This document shows positions 6,265 through 10,264 of a DNA stretch of 10,264 nucleotides, piece after piece; the stretch's first letter is position 1; each line of letters begins with the position of its first letter. Under the pieces are notes generated by a model, which did no database searches, was not told where the DNA came from, and saw nothing but the letters and a program-made list of their open reading frames with translations. The DNA comes from Undibacterium sp. (GTDB lineage: Bacteria > Pseudomonadota > Gammaproteobacteria > Burkholderiales > Burkholderiaceae): assembly GCA_014376575.1 (NCBI GenBank), contig JACMRF010000137.1:1-10264 (forward strand). The letters run 5' to 3'. A program made the translations under genes and the position numbers.

Positions 6265-7491
6265 TTATTCTCCCTTCTCTCGCTTGCCGCTACGATCAAC
6301 AGATGTAATGGCGGATTTGGGCAAATTATCTGGTGTCTGCGTCTGACCCAGCACCTTGATTTCGTTTGGTTTACCCAAACGCAGTATCTTGGCTGAGATG
6401 CGAGTAATTCGCGCATCACTATCTGGCAACAAACGAATATTGGTCAACTTTGGCAATGCCTCCAATTCTTGCGTCAGTGCGACAAGATTTAATTCCGTAT
6501 TAATCGGCACCAACATTAAGCGAACTTCACCGTCCAGATATTCAAATTCCCGGATAGCAGCTTCTTGTTGCTGCAACACTAGCCGCAAACTTGTCAGTAG
6601 CTCCATCACATCATCCTGGCTACGTAGACCGGCTAATTTATTCACCCATTGCTGAGACTCCAATGCTTTGCCGCGAGCAACATTTAATGGCTCAACCAAG
6701 TGTGACAATGCTTCAATTTTAGCTTCTACGCTACGCTGTTGCGCTTGCAACATCCACCATTCTGCCGATAAATATCCTAGCCCAACCATCAATGCGGCGC
6801 CTGCAAGCAAACTTAACTTCTCACTGCGGATTTCTGTTACCGCATGCCACCATTTTTTGCCGAGCAAATTGTACGCCCATGGCTCAGCTAAATTAGCTGC
6901 TGAGTTCACATCCTGAATACCAGATTGCGCAACCAATGAAGGTAAGGTTTCTGGCCATGATGCCAATGCAGCCCGCGCACCAGAAGCGGCCGCAGCAGTA
7001 GGACGCCAATTCTGCCAGGTAGCGTTGTCGATCATTTCTGGCCACCATGCGCTATCCAGTAACAAACCCTGATGCCACAGTTGCGCCACGACGCCATGCA
7101 AACACTGCTGTAGCACCGCACCTTCTTTGATCTTAGGAAAACAAACACTCTCTGGTGCAATATGCAAGGCCGCAAAATCCAATGCATGCTTCTCGCAAAA
7201 TTCTCTTACCCGCTGATTCTCCCAAAACCAAAGATGTACCCAATCACCAGAGCGGCAAGCATAGACGCCAGAGTCTGCGAACGGTGCCAATCGCGCCAAA
7301 TGCAAATTCACCAGAGCCACCGTCTTATGCTGCGGCACACCTTTGGCCTGCAACGATGTCGTAACACACCAAGCTCTTGGTAATATCCATAGTGGTTTGA
7401 TCCAGCCAGAATTACCGCTGCGCGCCTCTAGCGCGGCTTCATCCGCATCGTCAGGTAAATCAGAAAGGTAAAATCGGTTGCGTAATGGCAT
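6265..7491 (-). CDS. gspL: Type II secretion system protein GspL (divergent)
   Basis: The product has 408 residues from ATG at 7491. About 224 residues of cytoplasmic domain come first, rich in Trp and Ala, with a recognisable but weak actin-like (PilM-like) strand pattern. Then comes a membrane helix (about 225-243, LSLLAGAALMVGLGYLSAEW region), a heptad-like linker (about 250-285) and a periplasmic ferredoxin-like domain (about 290-373: LLTSLRLVLQQQ, EVRLMLVPIN, LTQELEALPKLTNIRLL). In T2SS, the cytoplasmic domain of GspL holds the ATPase GspE at the membrane and the periplasmic domain pairs with GspM. The start gives a 32-nt overlap with gspK; an in-frame ATG at 7536 would overlap by 77 nt, and no ATG, GTG or TTG lies just after the gspK stop. 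The ribosome binding site is weak, so coupling to gspK is likely. Assignment relies on topology and gene order more than sequence signature. Confidence 0.8.
   Translation of the reverse strand: MPLRNRFYLSDLPDDADEAALEARSGNSGWIKPLWILPRAWCVTTSLQAKGVPQHKTVALVNLHLARLAPFADSGVYACRSGDWVHLWFWENQRVREFCEKHALDFAALHIAPESVCFPKIKEGAVLQQCLHGVVAQLWHQGLLLDSAWWPEMIDNATWQNWRPTAAAASGARAALASWPETLPSLVAQSGIQDVNSAANLAEPWAYNLLGKKWWHAVTEIRSEKLSLLAGAALMVGLGYLSAEWWMLQAQQRSVEAKIEALSHLVEPLNVARGKALESQQWVNKLAGLRSQDDVMELLTSLRLVLQQQEAAIREFEYLDGEVRLMLVPINTELNLVALTQELEALPKLTNIRLLPDSDARITRISAKILRLGKPNEIKVLGQTQTPDNLPKSAITSVDRSGKREKGE
6271..6276 (-). promoter_or_regulatory. gspM ribosome binding site
   Basis: On the - strand this reads AAGGGA, 7 nt before ATG at 6263. 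It lies within the last codons of gspL and fixes the gspM start against the longer open frame. Confidence 0.7.
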
Positions 7492-8485
7492 TCTTATCAG
7501 TTTCAGAAATTTGATCAATTTTAGGCCAGTTTGCACGGCCAGCCGGCATCATAACCGATGATATTGGTAAATGGCGTGGAGATGATATTTCCCACGGTAT
7601 CCCTTCAACATTTGTTTTAAGTGCCAGCTCATAGCGAAAAACCAAAGGCATGTCAGGCATAGTGTGTGTCACTCTAAAGGTGCGGGAGGGGAAGCGACCT
7701 TCCGGCAAGCCCATAAACCCTTTTCCCTGCATCTGATTTTGCAACAAGTTAATCAATACATTTTCCCCTGCATCACGCTCATTACCCACCAACGCGATTT
7801 GCTCGGTCGTCAAGCCGTAAGCAGCCAATGTACCCGGTGTTGCTGTGCCAGGATTAAAGCGGCTATCTCCAAACACGGTAACGTCTTCAGAGCAATGTCT
7901 CTCATCCCATGTCGGCTGAATTTGCTTCCAGCCATAAACGCGCCACAACTCTGGTTCAGCTAATAAAGGTGCGTATCGCGGCGCGGGTAATCCCGCCATT
8001 GAATACTCCAGTGACTTGGCACCGTTAAGCCGCTTCAATTCACCTGCTTCTGCATAGTCTTCCAAGGCATCGAGCAGCGAGTCGTTCTTTGACTCATCCA
8101 CACCGCAACGGACAAGCAAACGTGCCAGCATCTCGCGCTTTGGCCGGTTCAGACTGAGCAAACCTCGTACATCTTGCAAATGCACAGTAGATTTACCAGC
8201 ACTTGCGTAGCCACGGCCATCCACCTTCAATAATTGTCCTGGCCAACCAAACCCGTCTTGAGTAGCCCGACTGCTAGATAACCAAAATAAGGCTTCGCTA
8301 CGACTGGATAAAAATTCCTGTTCTGCATCAGCCCTTAGTTTTAATTGTGCCTGCCGTTGCGCCAGAATCTGGTTTGATTGGCTAATCATCGCGGCAAGTA
8401 TCGTTAAACCCGCTAGCAACCACAATACCGCCGCCAAGGCAAAGCCCGATGATCTGGTACGCAAATGAAAATGAAATTGATTCAT
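7460..8485 (-). CDS. gspK: Type II secretion system minor pseudopilin GspK
   Basis: The 341-residue length fits GspK, the largest minor pseudopilin, which caps the pseudopilus tip with GspI and GspJ. The prepilin peptidase site is SSG|FALAAVLW with cleavage after Gly14, and the hydrophobic helix runs about 15-33. Position 5 of the mature protein is Ala rather than Glu, as is normal for GspK, which lacks the Glu5 of other pseudopilins. The globular part shows family marks: QDVRGLLSLN (104-113), an acidic segment LLDALEDYAEAGEL (137-150) with a following Tyr (161) and Pro-rich run, AEPELWRVYGW (176-186), and FNPGTATPGTLAAYG (210-224), equivalent to the iNvNTA motif. ATG at 8485 overlaps the gspJ stop by 4 bp (ATGA). 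The gene continues 32 nt into gspL. Confidence 0.93.
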   Translation of the reverse strand: MNQFHFHLRTRSSGFALAAVLWLLAGLTILAAMISQSNQILAQRQAQLKLRADAEQEFLSSRSEALFWLSSSRATQDGFGWPGQLLKVDGRGYASAGKSTVHLQDVRGLLSLNRPKREMLARLLVRCGVDESKNDSLLDALEDYAEAGELKRLNGAKSLEYSMAGLPAPRYAPLLAEPELWRVYGWKQIQPTWDERHCSEDVTVFGDSRFNPGTATPGTLAAYGLTTEQIALVGNERDAGENVLINLLQNQMQGKGFMGLPEGRFPSRTFRVTHTMPDMPLVFRYELALKTNVEGIPWEISSPRHLPISSVMMPAGRANWPKIDQISETDKNAITQPILPF

Positions 8486-9141
8486 TTCACGTCCACACCC
8501 AAGAGTTTACCCATATCATTTTTATTATTTGGCTCTGGTTTGCGCATACCAAGATATGGCGCAATCATCTGTACTAATTGCTCACCAGAGCTGGATCGCA
8601 CCACCACCCCCACAGGCATCTCATTAGTCACTTTGCCAAAAGGCGGCCACATGGACTGGCTTGAACCATCAACGGCCAGATACTCCAATTTGATCGGAAT
8701 ATCCCACGACGCGATGATTACCGGTTTTTTTTCGCCGACTATCACCGTAAGATCCATGCCGCCTTGTTGCCTGTTTTCCAGTTTGGTACGAAACTGCTGC
8801 ACATAGCCCCAATCAGATTGCGGCAAAGAAAGCGAATAAGCTTCAAAACCAGTCGAATCGCCACTAAACGGACGCTCCGCATCTGGTGGCAACACAAGAT
8901 TTCCTACCAGATCAGTCAGTGCGTGCGAACGCACCCACTGGGGCTGGAATTGCCCGTTAACGCTCTCCGCGATACGTACCACTTGCGATACCTGAAAAAA
9001 GGCCCCAGACATGATGGTCACAACAAAACCCAAAATCACCAAGCTCACCAAGAGCTCAATCAGCGTCATGCCTGATTGTTTAACATCAAGCCTACGGCCA
9101 TTAAACGGCATTTGGAATAAGACTTCAAAACGAGACCTCAA
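8482..9141 (-). CDS. gspJ: Type II secretion system minor pseudopilin GspJ
   Basis: The 219-residue protein has a prepilin leader ending KQSG, cleavage before Met25, and the mature start MTLIELLVSLVILGF with Glu at mature position 5. The globular domain, with the segments VNGQFQPQWVRSHALTDLV and LSLPQSDWGYV, fits GspJ in size (usually about 190-230 residues) and place between gspI and gspK. It forms the tip trimer with GspI and GspK. The start is uncertain: TTG at 9141 has GAGAG 8 nt upstream and gives a 24-residue leader; ATG at 9111 gives a 14-residue leader but has no visible ribosome binding site. The gene begins 11 nt after gspI and overlaps gspK by 4 bp. Methionine in place of the usual Phe at mature position 1 is tolerated by prepilin peptidases. 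Confidence 0.9.
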   Translation of the reverse strand: MRSRFEVLFQMPFNGRRLDVKQSGMTLIELLVSLVILGFVVTIMSGAFFQVSQVVRIAESVNGQFQPQWVRSHALTDLVGNLVLPPDAERPFSGDSTGFEAYSLSLPQSDWGYVQQFRTKLENRQQGGMDLTVIVGEKKPVIIASWDIPIKLEYLAVDGSSQSMWPPFGKVTNEMPVGVVVRSSSGEQLVQMIAPYLGMRKPEPNNKNDMGKLLGVDVK

Positions 9142-9152
9142 AATTTAGTCTC

Positions 9153-9608
9153 TCAAAAAGGCGTTGCAGCGGATGGCTGCCGCACTTGCTTGTAGCCGAC
9201 CAACTTGATTGGAAACTGAAACCACGCCTGGCCCGATCGATCAAAGGCACTTACTTGCACTTGATACAAACTTACCTGGTAAAGGCCAAGACCACCCGAT
9301 GGCGATATTGACTCACGGACTTCGGTCACTGGCTCACTCTTCCATTCCATGCTAAAGCCATCAAACGACTGTTTACCTTCCGGTGCCACCGCAGGATTTT
9401 GCGCGGGTAAAAAATCAATCGCTTGCAAACGTGCCAGCGAAGCTTTTTCCTGCATCTGAAAACGCGTCAATTGCCCAGTTGTCTGCCCTAACCAGCTAAA
9501 CAATACGCCTGAACCAATGGCCAAAATAGTCAGCGCTGCGATCATCTCCAGCAGACTAAATCCACTTTGGCGTATCGACATGGACGCTTTTAATGATCGT
9601 TTCATCAT
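9153..9608 (-). CDS. gspI: Type II secretion system minor pseudopilin GspI
   Basis: The 151-residue protein is slightly longer than typical GspI (about 120-130). Its leader ends RQSG with cleavage after Gly16. The mature protein starts FSLLEMIAALTILAIG with Glu at position 5, followed by a helix carrying SLARLQAIDFL. The C-terminal domain has alternating strands (GLYQVSLYQVQVSAFDRSG, then WFQFPIKLVGY) expected for the tip pseudopilin that nucleates assembly with GspJ and GspK. The SWLGQTTGQLTRFQ region after the membrane helix resembles the family's N-terminal helix extension. The start is ATG at 9608, overlapping the gspH stop by 4 bp; a second ATG follows at once (9605). The order H-I-J-K supports the name. 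Confidence 0.9.
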   Translation of the reverse strand: MMKRSLKASMSIRQSGFSLLEMIAALTILAIGSGVLFSWLGQTTGQLTRFQMQEKASLARLQAIDFLPAQNPAVAPEGKQSFDGFSMEWKSEPVTEVRESISPSGGLGLYQVSLYQVQVSAFDRSGQAWFQFPIKLVGYKQVRQPSAATPF

Positions 9609-10045
9609 CTAACGATACTTACATCACACGACACAGGCGCAATCTGTAACTGCACCGTACGTTCTTGTGGCCCAGACAAATCGACGATGCCACCAGCACA
9701 AACGCCACTATGATAAAAAATAACAGCTTTTTCGTTGACGACAGACCAACCTTCGGGCATTGCCAGAGCCACCTCACCATCGCCAAGCTTATCTTGCCAT
9801 GATGTTTTATTGAGCCTGACTGTTTGCGACAATAAAGCCGTGCGTGATGCCAAACGCTGAAATTGTATAGATACCTCAGTCAACTGCGCACGCTCTGAAA
9901 TAGAATCAAACCAGCGTTGCATGGCAGGTATCGCTACCCCTGCCATCAGCGCGGCCAAGGTCAATACCGCCATCATCTCTATTAGCGTAAATCCTCTCAT
10001 GCGAAAAACTCGACGAGCAGGTAAATAAAGAAAAAATGCATCCAC
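9605..10045 (-). CDS. gspH: Type II secretion system minor pseudopilin GspH
   Basis: The product has 146 residues from GTG at 10045, or 131 from ATG at 10000. The prepilin site is MRG|FTLIEMMAVLTLAALM with Glu at mature position 5, and the IPAMQRWFDS run after the helix is typical. The C-terminal part has the GspH-type strand VIFYHSGVCAGGIVDLSG (108-125) and a second Cys at 140, so a disulphide between Cys116 and Cys140 is plausible. GspH joins the major pseudopilin GspG to the I-J-K tip. The GTG start leaves 7 nt after gspG and an 18-residue leader; the ATG start gives a three-residue leader, which is short, with GAG about 8 nt upstream. I prefer GTG on spacing, but this is not settled. Confidence 0.88.
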   Translation of the reverse strand: MDAFFLYLPARRVFRMRGFTLIEMMAVLTLAALMAGVAIPAMQRWFDSISERAQLTEVSIQFQRLASRTALLSQTVRLNKTSWQDKLGDGEVALAMPEGWSVVNEKAVIFYHSGVCAGGIVDLSGPQERTVQLQIAPVSCDVSIVR

Positions 10046-10052
10046 AAATAGC

Positions 10053-10264
10053 TTATTTCGCTACAGTGCCTAGACCAATGTCGGCATTCAGGCCTTCGCC
10101 ACCAGGCTTGCCATCCGCTCCAAACGAATAGACTGCGTATGGCTTATTATCCGGGCCAGGTATCGCATATTGGTAAGGATTGTTCCACGGATCCATCGGG
10201 ATCGCCCCCTCAATGTAAGGGCCTTTCCACAATGACTGCAACGAGGTATCCAGAGGAGACGATA
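10053..10264 (-). CDS. gspG: Type II secretion system major pseudopilin GspG, C-terminal part (partial)
   Basis: The last 69 codons are present; the gene runs off the right edge and its N-terminal pilin helix is missing. The fragment carries the conserved GspG tail: LWKGPYIEGAIPMDPW and NNPYQYAIPG, then VYSFGADGKPGGEG and NADIG. In GspG this last loop binds calcium through backbone oxygens and conserved acidic residues; the Asp of ADIG is kept, while the residue before the Ala is Asn where many relatives have Asp. GspG polymerises in the periplasm into the pseudopilus that pushes substrates through the secretin. An apparent start at 10241 is only an internal TTG Leu codon. gspE and gspF would be expected further upstream, as in the Xps order E-F-G-H-I-J-K-L-M-N-D. 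Confidence 0.95.
   Translation of the reverse strand, partial: SSPLDTSLQSLWKGPYIEGAIPMDPWNNPYQYAIPGPDNKPYAVYSFGADGKPGGEGLNADIGLGTVAK

Noticed and set aside
6264..6419. A 52-residue N-terminal extension of gspM.
   Set aside because: It overlaps the end of gspL, would put a Cys/Arg-rich segment before the membrane helix, and is less well supported than ATG 6263, which has AAGGGA at ideal spacing one base after the gspL stop.
1..10264. Mobile elements, CRISPR arrays, tRNA or rRNA genes, defence or toxin-antitoxin modules.
   Set aside because: I looked for spaced direct repeats, transposase-like proteins, tRNA-like folds and small gene pairs and saw none; nearly all the sequence is accounted for by housekeeping and secretion genes.

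Overview
The window looks like chromosomal DNA from a betaproteobacterium. The family Oxalobacteraceae (Undibacterium- or Herminiimonas-like) is my guess from the protein sequences and moderate GC content; no search was possible. It holds two gene groups that converge on a shared terminator near position 2560.

Left part, + strand (1-2489): the 3' end of gatA, then gatB, then pyrE. GatA and GatB are subunits of the tRNA-dependent amidotransferase that makes Gln-tRNA(Gln) and/or Asn-tRNA(Asn). PyrE makes orotidine 5'-phosphate for pyrimidine synthesis. The 102-bp gap between gatA and gatB contains a GC-rich inverted repeat of the kind dispersed in many proteobacterial genomes. pyrE begins at TTG, 34 bp after gatB, so the two are probably co-transcribed.

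Boundary (2490-2593): a strong hairpin with A residues on one side and T residues on the other can terminate transcription from both directions. A perfect 16-bp palindrome overlaps the stop codon of the last secretion gene.

Right part, - strand (2594-10264): a tightly packed type II secretion (T2SS) operon. In transcription order it reads gspG (partial, entering from the right edge), gspH, gspI, gspJ, gspK, gspL, gspM, a short gspC-like gene and gspD. Genes overlap by 4 bp or are separated by 1-11 bp, except gspK/gspL, which overlap by 32 bp. G is the major pseudopilin and H, I, J and K the minor pseudopilins that form the tip. L, M and C are the inner-membrane platform and its link to the outer membrane, and D is the outer-membrane secretin. 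The ATPase (E) and platform protein (F) are not in view and would be expected beyond the right edge.

The order ending in M-C-D, a secretin with a lipoprotein signal peptide, and a short GspC without a PDZ domain set this apart from the common D-E-F-C-G-to-N layout of Burkholderiales. They recall the Xps system of Xanthomonas and the Hxc system of Pseudomonas. I see no phage, transposon, CRISPR or toxin-antitoxin element, and no wholly new system. The most notable points are the non-canonical T2SS architecture and the long C-terminal tail of its secretin. No stretch longer than about 105 bp lacks a gene.
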